Positions 11,547 to 22,512 of a stretch of DNA of 64,000 bases are shown here, in pieces (the first letter of the stretch is position 1; every line of letters starts with the position of its first letter). The stretch comes from Terebella lapidaria (lineage: Eukaryota; Annelida; Polychaeta; Terebellida; Terebellidae). The notes beneath the pieces were generated by a model. That model did no database searches. It had not been told where the DNA came from and worked only from the letters and a program-made list of their open reading frames with translations. The DNA lies in the NCBI GenBank assembly GCA_949152475.1, contig OX424561.1:4588001-4652000 (forward strand). The letters are read 5' to 3'. Position numbers and translations under genes: made by a program.

Positions 11547-12041
11547 GAGATCACACGAGAGCGTAAGAGAATTACCTTCGTAAATGCGAGCAGAAATCAA
11601 TAACAAATCTGACTATAACTACAGGACTATTAACTTTCTAGCATTTAGCATTGATTTGGTATTGAGGACAGTGCGATGATTGTATCAAATGTTTCACGAG
11701 TTCAATGTTGTGACGGCGTCAAAATAACTGTGGGGGAGTAGAAGGAACAACGGGCACTTATATATATCATCATATAATTATAAAAAAAATCCATTTTATA
11801 AATACATGTTACATGTATATAAAGCATAGACATAGCAGATTTGAATGCCATTTGATTTTTCAACTCGTGTTGTGCAAAATATGGGAGGGGTGTGAATCAT
11901 CCGTGATGCCTCTTGGGACGGTAGTGATATTTCCTAGAACAACAACAAACGAACATGACCAGATTCCTTGGCAGCTAAATATTTGTTGGCCACGTGGCAA
12001 TTGACACGCGAGAATTGAGAGGATAATTTGGGAGCCGGAAC
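11547..12041. other. intergenic stretch, nothing recognised
   Basis: No gene or clear repeat seen; AT-rich with a tatata run near 11760. Confidence 0.35.
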
Positions 12042-12146
12042 ATGACCCGACTGGTATCGATGATTCGAAGGTCGATGGCGGGTTCAGGAGCGCCATTTCT
12101 CGTAATGCTCGGTCTATGGTCCCGCTCCTGTAGCGCGATCTCCGCA
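12042..12146 (+). CDS. candidate signal-peptide exon
   Basis: An ATG at 12042 opens a 35-codon frame with a basic start, a hydrophobic core (FLVMLGLW) and small residues (SAISA) suited to signal cleavage. It ends exactly at a good donor, GCA|GTGAGT, in phase 0. This is the usual layout of a first coding exon of a secreted or membrane protein. I found no second exon downstream, and overlapping frames on the other strand are also open, so it remains a candidate. Confidence 0.28.
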
Positions 12147-12519
12147 GTGAGTGTTTGCTCGAACCCGTGCGCTCCCCCAGAATCACGGGGCCAGCTCGAG
12201 TGCATCTATCGATGGGTGCAATTGAAATCCGATCGATCACTGATTCTATTGAATCTGTCGCTGACAGAACGGCGCCGAGACAAAAGAGACGGGAGATTTC
12301 GAGTGGGCCTTACTCCGCCTTTGATGCACAACAACACCACACAGCCCCGAAACAGATATGCTACTGCCAAGTTTCCTTGCCACAAATTCAAGTGACACGT
12401 CTTGCCACGACTGACAGCTCATTTTCTCCAGATTTCTATGAGTTCTGGGAAGTTCTACATGACAGATTTTCAATTTTTGCTCCGCTGGTGAGGGTTAGAA
12501 TACGGGATCGGTAAGGAGT

Positions 12520-14016
12520 TAACGAGGAAAGCCGGTGTTCTGAGTGATGTTAAGAGGCCTTCTCACGCGAGATGATAGTTCGTGCTACACGACAGGCCAC
12601 ATAAATCACCCCATTTAACATCAATGCCTGTGTGCCACAGGACAGACGTGAAGTCAATGCGTCTACGTTACGTAACTTTTTCTGGATTTATGGAGATATA
12701 TTATCAACTGGAATGACAAGAAAAGCAAGATTAACATCATGAGAACAAACTTCAGCCGATCAATACGAAGCAATAACTCACGCGATGTCATCATGAAAAT
12801 TCCCATCGAATGATCGGCATATATATATATGTATGATGTCATGGATATGATTATACATTTATGTGTAACCAAATATCCAGGCCCGTTACTAGACAACGTG
12901 ACCCAAACCAGTCTGGGGTATTTGGGAGCGCAGTAACCCCCCTCCTCCGAAATTTCCAGCCATTTTGAGTACTTCAGAACTGCGCAGAGCGCTTCAAATG
13001 GGGATTGTTTATATGTCTTAAAAAGTATGTTGGTGAAAATACGATGGTTTCATATTAGAACAAAATCCTGTGAATGAATCAGCAACCATAGTAATATTAT
13101 TACAACAAGCTTCAATTTTATGTTGATGCAGTCTAGTAAAGGCCACCTCAAACTCAAATAACAGAATACTACCCTTTTTACTTTTGTTTGTTTGTAATAC
13201 TCTATCCAACTGCCAATCAAATTATTCTGTATATCAATCCATTTATGTTAAATCGACGACTCGACCCACGTATTTGTTATCAACGTAATAGACATGCAGT
13301 AAATATTTTACAAAGCATAATGAAATAGCAAGATTACTTCATCAAATTTACGCTAGGTCCGCTATACAAGCATGTCGTCGACTCATCTTGGCCAGCATCT
13401 ACATTTCCATCAAACCAACTATCAAGTAAACCTGACGTACATAACTGACATTTAGAGACACATGTGCGGAGCACGACTCAGGACGGTGAGCTTAACATGG
13501 TGAAACCGCATAAAGAATATGAACATTTGTCATAAAATCACTAGTAGTCCGAAATGCATTTTTGCAGTTGAAGTTAACAGAGGAGTCATTTTCTTGTTTT
13601 AGAAAACTACAATCTCCGGCTTGGAAAGTCTGGATCATTCCGGATCAGATCGATAAAGTCGGTACATCCGTTCTCAATATCAGCCAGGTAATCTTTAGAA
13701 TACATAGACTTTTCACATAGTGGACCTGTCAGTGTCTATGAGCCAAGATTTACTTTTTGAATTTACCGCCTACAGTCACAAAATGCCCGAATGTCCGTGA
13801 CACAATTACGAAATGCGCCATTTTCAAAATATCACGTGGATTTAGACAACACGCAGACCTGAAATATCAGCTATTATTTTGATGATTCGCAAATATTGGC
13901 TGACTTACTTGGGATTGTTACATCGTAGACTCCAGCCATGTGATAATGCGTTTTTTCCCATGAAATTAAGTCTGAACATCGGCTATTTTCAAAGTCAGTT
14001 GCCACGAAATACGTGA
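12520..14016. other. intergenic stretch, nothing recognised
   Basis: Short frames only; no family resemblance, no clear terminal repeats. Confidence 0.35.
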
Positions 14017-14259
14017 GTTCGGAAATGTTTTCAGGTCAGGTCAGTGGAATTGGGTCAGGGTCAAGTGGTATAAACATAGCCAAACCATGCTGTTACGCTA
14101 CCATTGTCGAGTCACTGTCACCAACACATTACTCGATTTCGCCTGTACAATAATAAATACTCTGTTTACTTCGAGTTCACCGAGTCACTCACGTTTGAAC
14201 ATGGTGTGTACGAACGTTTTGTTTATACCACTTGACCTGACCTACAAACATTTCCGAAC
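14017..14259. mobile_element. 243-bp hairpin MITE with AGGTCA-rich arms
   Basis: The left arm starts GTTCGGAAATGTTTTCAGG and the right arm, read on the minus strand, starts GTTCGGAAATGTTTGTAGG. Both continue through AGGTCAGGTCA and GGTCAAGTGGTATAAACA, which is about 40 bases of inverted repeat. The interior is unique and non-coding. Confidence 0.7.
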
Positions 14260-16767
14260 GGCTTATCGTGTTTACATATTTCCCAGGTCAAAGTTTGATG
14301 TATCCTTACGCGAGACTTATCTTTGGTCATGTCAAATCTTGTAATCAGTATAATCCATTGATCACACCAAATCACCCACTTACGGAATACCGAACGGGAC
14401 TATGGCAGAAAATGTTCGTATTACAATACATGTCATGTGTTTTGTGATATCAATTGGTAGCTGTCATCCTCGGAATATTTCCTTCGGTTGTGAATACCAT
14501 ATTTTGCGACTATGAGATTCGGTAGCTTCGTCTCTAATTGTTTTACCGCGAGGCACCAACAGTCGCATGTGTTATGCTTGTATATCGGCATATGACGGAG
14601 GCAATTCCACAAATATGTACATAATCTAAGTTCATATGCAAAGAATTGTTGTAGATCGGGGAATGACAAAAAATAAAAACATGGTTTCCTGACGATAACT
14701 GACATATCGCTCACCACGTGAGTTTGTATTCGCTCCGGTAAAAATGCCGTTGAAATCCGTGCACGGGGTTTTGAGTAGCATGCACATTGGGAGTTCATTT
14801 TCACAAAGAGCGTAATATAATATCATATTTGTTCAGGCACGTACATGTAATTTAAGCGTTCTGTATATTGAAGATATGTCTTTGTCAACACTGATCAACT
14901 GTATATATTATGAGTACATATTCCATAAGTTCGTGGTTAAATACAGGAATGTCGATAACAAAATGAGACTGTATATAGATGTATCTCTCTCTGTGTCTCT
15001 ATATGTCAAGACATTTAAATTATGTGCACTGATTGGCACAAGTATGTAATTATCAATAAGCCGCTATAGATGAGTTATTCATATCACCAACATATATATT
15101 ACTCTAAAGCAAGAAGTTTACTTGATTGTAATGTTCCAACGATCAATTCAAGGCAATGTGATTGGTATCGGCAACAGAATGGAGTGACCATCTGACAAAA
15201 CGATCATCTCATATTTTTCTGACTCCAGATAGAGATGACCGGCAATTTTTTTGCATTGCTGATAGCTCCACACCACTTTCCTGACTGCTCAGCCAGAAGA
15301 CAACACATCCAGAAGCTCCAAAAATCCTGGTGCAAGTTTCAATCAGAAGACAGGCAATAGCAGGTCCACACCACTTGACTGATCCCCCAATGACAGGCAC
15401 CCAGGAGCCAATCACTCAGTTGGCCAACAATATGGATGTCAAAACATAACAACAATTTGCGCTTTTAAAGTTTGTACCAATATATGTATATTAAAACAAT
15501 ATAAAAAATTCAAATTGAGTGCATGTTGGCCATGTGGGATCTGTAATTCTGAAACACCTGTACAGAATTGCACACTGTATACATGTATTTAACATTTTGG
15601 GCATTGTTCTTGTCACTGTAAAACAATTGCATATATATCTTATACAACAGTAATTTAGGGATTCAATGACCAATTAATAATATATTGATATTTTATTACT
15701 TAACTGGCTATATTTTATTGGTAAAGTAGCCAACACATTGTATGTTTCAAAATTTGTTATTGATACAAATTTGTAGGTCAGAAACACAGTATGAAAGTTT
15801 GAATGGCAATGTATCAAGTGGCTATGTGCATCATTGTTTGCCAATCAGGATAAATTCATAACCTGTTTGATTGGTATTATGAAGTGCTTCAATTCATAAT
15901 TCATGAATATTACTGATGAAATGCTACCATTGTGTAAATTTCACATCAATTGTGTTGAAACAACCCATGTACAATAATGATACTTTACTTTCAAATGTAG
16001 TCATGATGCCAATGAAACAAACGCCTGATGATATTTACATTTATTATGTTGTTGGGATCATTATGTATCCTTATCTAGCTTGGGCGTGTGCTCTTTATAA
16101 GCATAGACAAGCATATGCACAATATGGTCAATGAATACTTGCATGTACCGTTAGTTCTTTGGTGAACACAATTTGTTATGAGTTATGCCAAATGCAAGTA
16201 GATGTCACTACCCCAGAAGTTTTATAACTTATAACTGTCACTTTGGAAATATGAGTAATTATCTTCATTGGATCAGGTGAGTAGATTAGTGTCATGGCTC
16301 AATGCACACAGAAGTCCAGCATGTGGCTGTCTACATGAAAAAGCCAGTGTGAATTGTGCACAGTGGGGCATATGATATTGAAGTCTCCCTCTCACTGTGC
16401 TAGTGTGTGGAAGGGTTAACAATAGTGCCTGTGCTTGCCATTTGGGAAAAATGTTTGGTTGTCAATAAATGTGTGAACTTCAAAAATCATTTGTGACGCA
16501 ATGGATTTGCGTGGCAATACTCAGAAAAATACTTGGAACATTTGTAATTGACTTTTTCAACAAGAACGGATGCCCAGAAATTTTGGTAGTCAATTTCACT
16601 AATTTTAACATAAGATGCATAATAACTACACTGAAAAAGCTTCAAAATAGTTATTAACATGATAATATAACATTTATTTGCAGTACGTGTACATTTCTTC
16701 AAGAATTTTTTTTTTCAAAAATATTCAGTGCGCATCACTGACACAAAGATAGCGAGGGTAACAACCC
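14260..16767. other. intergenic stretch, nothing recognised
   Basis: AT-rich. A 68-codon minus-strand frame at 15209-15415 has a Trp/Cys-rich product but no family resemblance. Confidence 0.35.
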
Positions 16768-17185
16768 TTAAAGCTATAATCACTTTTAGAATTGACAAAA
16801 TTTATTCATTCTGCGATAGCTTTATTTTGTCTATAGAATGAGAAATTGTACAAATTTGGTTCTGAAAATGTGTATTACGTGCCTAAATTCAGTTTCCAAA
16901 TCAAGATTTGCATAATTTTTTTCCTAAAAGTGGCCCGCCTTGTGGGCGAGTTCTATACACAGTCTGATGACGTCATTGGTATTCGTGTAGATACTGTGGC
17001 AACCGGCAATGTAGGCAGGCCGATCATTCTCTATCCACTGTTTTCATGCACGATCAACGGCAATTTTCTGAGTATCTGTTGTCGAACTGTGCACATTTCC
17101 TATATATTTCGAGATGTACTTTCAAGATTGCGTGACAAAAAAGAATGCTAAATTTGGCTGATCTTAAAAGTGATTCTAATTTTAA
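16768..17185. mobile_element. MITE with TTAA ends
   Basis: About 418 bp. The left end TTAAAGCTATAATCACTTTT matches the reverse complement of the right end, TTAAAATTAGAATCACTTTT. A TGACGTCA motif lies near 16969, as in the foldback at 3.8 kb. The 101-codon plus frame inside shows no transposase features. Confidence 0.6.
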
Positions 17186-17681
17186 TACTGCACAACCCAT
17201 GCAAACCCATGCACTTTACGTTTACACGCCTAATTAGAGAATATGGCCATTAGGCTTTTCATCCATTTCTCATTGACAATCTTAGAGCAACTGGGCATGT
17301 GTTACTAATCGATTCACACTGTACCAATAACATAGCAACTAGGACACAACCAGACAAAATGAATGTAAAGTGAAGTGGTTCGGTCGTATCGCGTTCACTT
17401 ATAAAACACACGCTCGTATGCGACCGTCATCGTCCACATTTATATCTTCAAAATTCATGGTATAATCTTTCTTCACAAAATACTTACGAATAATTCAAGA
17501 GGGAGCTAGCTATATTATTTCGCGTTGTTTTCTCAAAGCGGTTATATTTGGAGAAAAATGGCCAAATTTGGACTTTGATGGTCGTTGCTCAAAACGTGTT
17601 CAGTAATTATGTTTCTAATTCAAGTACGTGTATAAGAATTCCCATATGTAACCATGTATATAGCCTTGGATTTTTTTTCAA

Positions 17682-18547
17682 AGTACTTGGAACATGAAAA
17701 TATGAATTGAACTCACTTGAGAGATCTAGTTTTGCTGAGTGAAATGTTGTTTACTGCATGCCAATATCTCTATTGGTTGGAAATTTATGGTGATTTGAAG
17801 GTCACATTTTGGCGAATTATACCATTTGCTGGATTGAACACTTCGGGAATTTTTGAGAAGCTAATTAGTATGCAAATGAGGTATTCGTGACATAGAAGGG
17901 GGTATTTATAATTAGGCAAGTTTGAGTCTCAATATAATTGTACTGGTCAGAATTATTGCAAATCTAAACTTTACACATTGATAGGGATGGACAATAATCA
18001 GTGTTGTTCAAAGTGTTACTGTTGCCATGGTTATTATTCACCTGCTGGAATCCCTAGCAACCACTGCTTGCTATGGGCCCTAACTACCAGAAACAGTTGT
18101 TTTGACAGATTTTGGTGTATAATAATTAGGCATGTAGAGTCAATCCATTCTCATCTTTGGTTTCGTTTGTTTATCGATATGACTGTGGATATGGTCCATA
18201 GCAACTCTAGTTGCTAGGGGCCTTATATCAATACTGGTGACCTTGGCAACTATCCGGATGTGAAATTCATTGACTATCAATTATGGAGAGCATGTGGAAT
18301 AAGCATTGTTAAATAATGGACTTTCTAAAGAGTTTAATATGCCAATAAAACCAGCTAATTAAAAAATGTAACCCCCCCGTTGACATCATGCATACAATTT
18401 TGCATATTAATGAGCTATATGACATATTGTATATATTGTACATATTGTATAGTGGGCAATTGGTATTTTGAAACACTGTAACTTTTGCTGTAAATGTGAA
18501 TGATGCATTAATGCGAGCTGACATCATATTTTCATGTTCCTAGTACT
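17682..18547. mobile_element. foldback MITE related to the 3.8-kb element
   Basis: Ends read AGTACTTGGAACATGAAAAT on the left and, on the minus strand, AGTACTAGGAACATGAAAAT on the right. Internal mirrored segments (TAATTAGTATGCAAATGAGG and its inverted counterpart near 18390) and central GCAACCA-type stretches resemble the element at 3775-4519, so both belong to one family or superfamily. Non-coding. Confidence 0.65.
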
Positions 18548-20501
18548 CGGTCTGCATGTTTGACCAGGAAACGAAAGTGTCTTCTGGTTCACAACAATCT
18601 CTTTTTTTATGGATATGAATGTGATAACTAACTATACCCCCAAATTCGCCTAAATACATGAGATATGTTTACATCATATTTGCCCCTCAAAAACCTATTC
18701 GAGAGACCAGCATTTTGAATTTCGTTGTAGTTTACTTTCAACCGAAATCCAATGACGCTCGAGGAACTTCGTTAGAATGCGCGGATCCGTCCTGATTTAT
18801 TCCATCTGCTCTATATTTTTGGCTACACGTTATTAGAGCAAGTGTAGCTTCCTAGAGGTCATGATCAACAAACTTGAAACTATGCAAGTTAATAAATAAT
18901 ATAATAGTTCATTTCGTATGACGATAAATGATACTTTAGAGCTATATTACATAATTTAACAAGGGACCGACTTTCGCACTGTTTCAGACTATTTTCAAGA
19001 CGTTTTCATGCACTTGGAGTCAGCACACTAATTTTAGATATGTAAAACCGATATTGTTCCACCGTGACGCGTCTGTTTGAATATATAAGGTATCGAGCAT
19101 CCCGCAATTAAATCCTCGACGACCTTTCAGATATAAGTGCCGCGTAGAATCTACATGCCAGCTCCATCAATTTTTATGGACAAATTTGGTTAAATATTTA
19201 CAATGGCGCAGTTGAACGACAACATGACATCTCTTGCTTACCCCGAGCCTTGGGCAGTGCGATTGAAGTTCGCCTGTTGCCAGGGAAACCGTTCCCGAGA
19301 TCCTCGACTTCCGTCCACATCGTGCAGCCTTTTTACAAATCACACTCACAAAAATCCTAAAATCAGCTGTATCTTAATTAACACTTCTGGTCGATGTGAT
19401 TTATTTTTTTTCATTTATGGTCAGCGACGCACTGTTCCGACTATCCGACTATTGCGTTCGAATGTATTTTTTTTTCAGGTTTATGAATTCCCATTGAGCG
19501 GTTCGTCTGTCGTATGTGTCGTGCGCTTGATTCGCGCTTCCATTTTATATGAATTCTGAATTAATATCCTTTTCCTTTCAAGGTGACAAGCCATGCTGGG
19601 AAAAACATGATTCTTATGCCTCCGATCATCAAGAGAAATGTGATTTGCAAATCCATAAGAAGCACATTTCTCACACGCGAACTTCTCGAGATGATTTCTT
19701 TGGCCGCACCAGAGTTTTGTGACAGAAATTCAACTTCGCTTTCTCCTCATCAACACAAAAACCATGGCACCCCCAACCCTCCTTCTCCTTGGTACAATAC
19801 CCCAGGTTTTTATGTGAGTGATTTCCAGCATCTCGCCCGTGTTCTATCGATGTCGGGCAGTCTTTGTAGTTTGAGGTCGGCAGATCAATTGGCAACACGG
19901 TAATCCCGCACTTCCCCACCTCACATAGGTACCCCACCTTATAAGAACCCCGCCTCATAGAACGCAGTTTGAGGAGAGAACTCTATCTTTTCAAAGGCAA
20001 TAAAGACATTTGCAGGACTGTCGACGATTGGTTCTGATTCAGCGGGAGAGAGACGGGGTGGACTCATGCGGAGGGGAGGGGAAAATTACAACAAAAACCG
20101 TGTTTTCTAGCCAGAAGCGTACGCCGTGGTACGGTCGATTTCATTTCCGACGACATTTCTGTTACATTCTGGCATCAAGCGTCTAAAAAATGTTCGATTT
20201 TTTTTATGCCCACCACACACTCTCACGCTGGCACTACACTGGACTGAATGGGGGGCCGACTTATGGATAACGAGTGTACATTTCTTATTGACGGGGGTCC
20301 CAGGTAATTGTTAATGATATAAAGCAGAAATAACATCCTAGCTAGCTACCTAACTGATATTTGAGCGTATTTTAATGTTATACCATTGATGACAATAGAA
20401 ACTAAAGACATTGATGAAAGCTCGAAAGTTCGAAGCACGTGTGAGTGATTATATCGTAATAATATTATCGTAACAGTATAGACGGATGACACTCCTGACA
20501 T
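18548..20501. other. intergenic stretch, no gene supported
   Basis: An ATG in fair context at 19203 opens a 118-codon plus frame of uncertain meaning. Nothing else stands out apart from T-rich tracts. Confidence 0.3.
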
Positions 20502-20595
20502 ATACTACGGAAGCCCATAGGTGACATGAGCGTAAAAAAAATTCTGTCTTTTCCAGCAAAAAGCTAGCACGTTCGAACGTGGAAACATTTAACAC

Positions 20596-20768
20596 TAGGG
20601 ACCCCTAGCAATCCGTACGTGTACGGGAACGTGTACGTAAACGTCAACTACACTGTCTGCAAATGCGTCATTTACGCAGAAATACCCCTGGATATCTAGC
20701 AAATGGTAATGTCACCATATCGTTATCGTACACGTTCCCGCACACGTACGGATTGCTAGGGGTCCCTA
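20596..20768. mobile_element. hairpin MITE copy 1 (GGGACCCCTAGC ends)
   Basis: Ends are TAGGGACCCCTAGC and GCTAGGGGTCCCTA. Subterminal CCGTACGTGTACGGGAACGT is mirrored on the other side. TA on each side fits a Tc1/mariner-type target, by inference only. It interrupts the left arm of the foldback; the right arm lacks an insertion at the matching position. Confidence 0.8.
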
Positions 20769-21197
20769 CTATCACGTTCGCACGTGGAAACAGTTAAGGC
20801 TACTGCGTTCACACGTGGAAAGTCCGAGGTTACCACGTTAACACGTGGAAGCATTTAACGCTTCCACGTTCGCAAGTGGAAACTTCAGGAGCTTGTGAAC
20901 GTAGAAACCTAAATCTTTCTATGTGCGAACGTGGAAAGGTATCTATGTTTCCACGTGTGAACGTGGTAGCTTTGAAACTTTCTACGTGTGAACGTGGAAA
21001 CCTACATCTTTCTACGTTCGAACATAGAGCTACAACCCCTGTAGCTCTATGGTTCGAACGTGGAATGTTTTAAAGTTTATACGTGCGAACGTGAAAGCAT
21101 ATAATGTTTCCACGTGTGAACGTGGTAGCTTTGAAACTTTCTACGTTCGAACGTGATAGGTTTTGAAGTTTCTATGTGCGAACGTGAAAGCATATAA

Positions 21198-21382
21198 TAG
21201 GGACCCCTAGCAAACCGTACGTGTACGGGAACGTGTACGTCAACGACATGGTGACATCACCATTTGCTAGATATCCAGGGGGTATTCCTGCGTAGATGAC
21301 GCATTTGCATATACGATGCTGTCAGTGTCGATGACGTTCACGTACACGTTCCCGTTCACGTACGGAATGCTAGGGGTCCCTA
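21198..21382. mobile_element. hairpin MITE copy 2, at the centre of the foldback
   Basis: Same ends as copy 1. The sequences flanking it (…GCATATAA and TTATATGC…) are reverse complements, so it sits at the loop of the foldback palindrome. Confidence 0.8.
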
Positions 21383-21476
21383 TTATATGCTTTCACGTTC
21401 GCACATAGAAACTTCAAAACCTATCACGTTCGAACGTAGAAAGTTTCAAAGCTACCACGTTCACACGTGGAAACAT

Positions 21477-21649
21477 TAGGGACCCCTAGCATTCCGTACG
21501 TGTACGAGAACGTGTACGTAAACGTCAACTACACTGTCCGCAAATGCGTCATTTACGCAGAAATACCCCTGGATATCGAGCAAATGGTGGTATCACCATG
21601 CCGTTGACGTACACGTTCCCGTAAACGTACGGATTGCTAGGGGTCCCTA
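21477..21649. mobile_element. hairpin MITE copy 3
   Basis: Same ends as copies 1 and 2. It splits the right arm between ACATT and ATATGC. The left arm is uninterrupted at the mirrored point, so it arrived after the palindrome formed. Confidence 0.8.
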
Positions 21650-22296
21650 ATTATATGCTTTCACGTTCGCACGTATAAACTTTAAAACATTCCACGTTCG
21701 AACCATAGAGCTACAGGGGTTGTAGCTCTATGTTCGAACGTAGAAAGATGTAGGTTTCCACGTTCACACGTAGAAAGTTTCAAAGCTACCACGTTCACAC
21801 GTGGAAACATAGATACCTTTCCACGTTCGCACATAGAAAGATTTAGGTTTCTACGTTCACAAGCTCCTGAAGTTTCCACTTGCGAACGTGGAAGCGTTAA
21901 ATGCTTCCACGTGTGAACGTGGTAGCTTTGGACTTTCTACGTGTGAACGTGGAAGTTTTAAAGTTGCCACGTGCGAACGTAATAGCGCTAAATGCTTCCA
22001 CGTGCGAACGTGGTAGTTTTGAACTTTCTACGTTCGAATATGCAAGGTTTTTATTAGAAAAAATACCAATTTTTTTCCCCGCACATGTCACCTATGGCTT
22101 CCATATATACGCATGAACGCGTGCGTTCAATGTTAAATTTCTGCCCAGAACGGGATGTCGAGAATCTGAGCATATACTCGAGGATTTGGTCATGTTCACA
22201 TCCATCAGGATTCGATGTGTTGCTGTAATTTTGAAGACACATCGGGGTGTATTCTACACAAACATATTGAATTCGGAAGATTGCATCACTACAAAA

Positions 22297-22328
22297 GCCC
22301 AATCATTGAAAAAATTCAATGATTGGGC
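22297..22328. repeat. perfect 14-bp hairpin
   Basis: GCCCAATCATTGAA, a four-base loop, and its exact complement. It lies at the edge of a half-element (22330-22512) related to the 40.0-kb and 58.4-kb foldbacks. Confidence 0.7.
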
Positions 22329-22329
22329 A

Positions 22330-22512
22330 GAAATTCAACGCTGGGGATAGATTGCCAACATTTAAAATTTTTGCGATAGAAGTCTGCAATTCGATAAAAA
22401 TTTTCCGTTTGACTCCCATGTGAAGTATTTCCAAGGTATAATATGATACCGTTCATTATCGCAAAAATCAACACAAAATGGTGTAAACGAGTTAGAAAAA
22501 GCAGAGTTTATC
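22330..22512. mobile_element. half copy of the 40.0/58.4-kb foldback family
   Basis: Shares GATAGAAGTCTG, AATTTTCCGTTTG and GGTGTAAACGAGTTAGAAAA with the arms of the elements at 40.0-40.6 and 58.4-59.0 kb. Only one arm is present. Confidence 0.5.

Larger units (their letters stand above)
20502..22108. mobile_element. 1.6-kb foldback element built of ACGTTCG/CACGTG repeats
   Basis: A palindromic element. The left end TACGGAAGCCCATAGGTGAC mirrors the right end (minus strand TATGGAAGCCATAGGTGAC), with a probable ATATAC target duplication. The arms are arrays of short palindromic units such as CCACGTTCGCACGTGG, joined by spacers like TTTGAAACTTT. Inner arms are almost identical: the plus frame at 20876-21073 and the minus frame at 21682-21879 encode the same 65 residues, which reflects the palindrome and not a gene. 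Outer arms have diverged. Three copies of a separate hairpin element are inserted, one close to the centre of symmetry. Confidence 0.85.

Noticed and set aside
20876-21879. Identical 65-residue frames facing each other in the foldback
   Set aside because: The identity reflects the palindrome arms; the sequence is made of ACGTTCG/CACGTG repeats and has no protein character.
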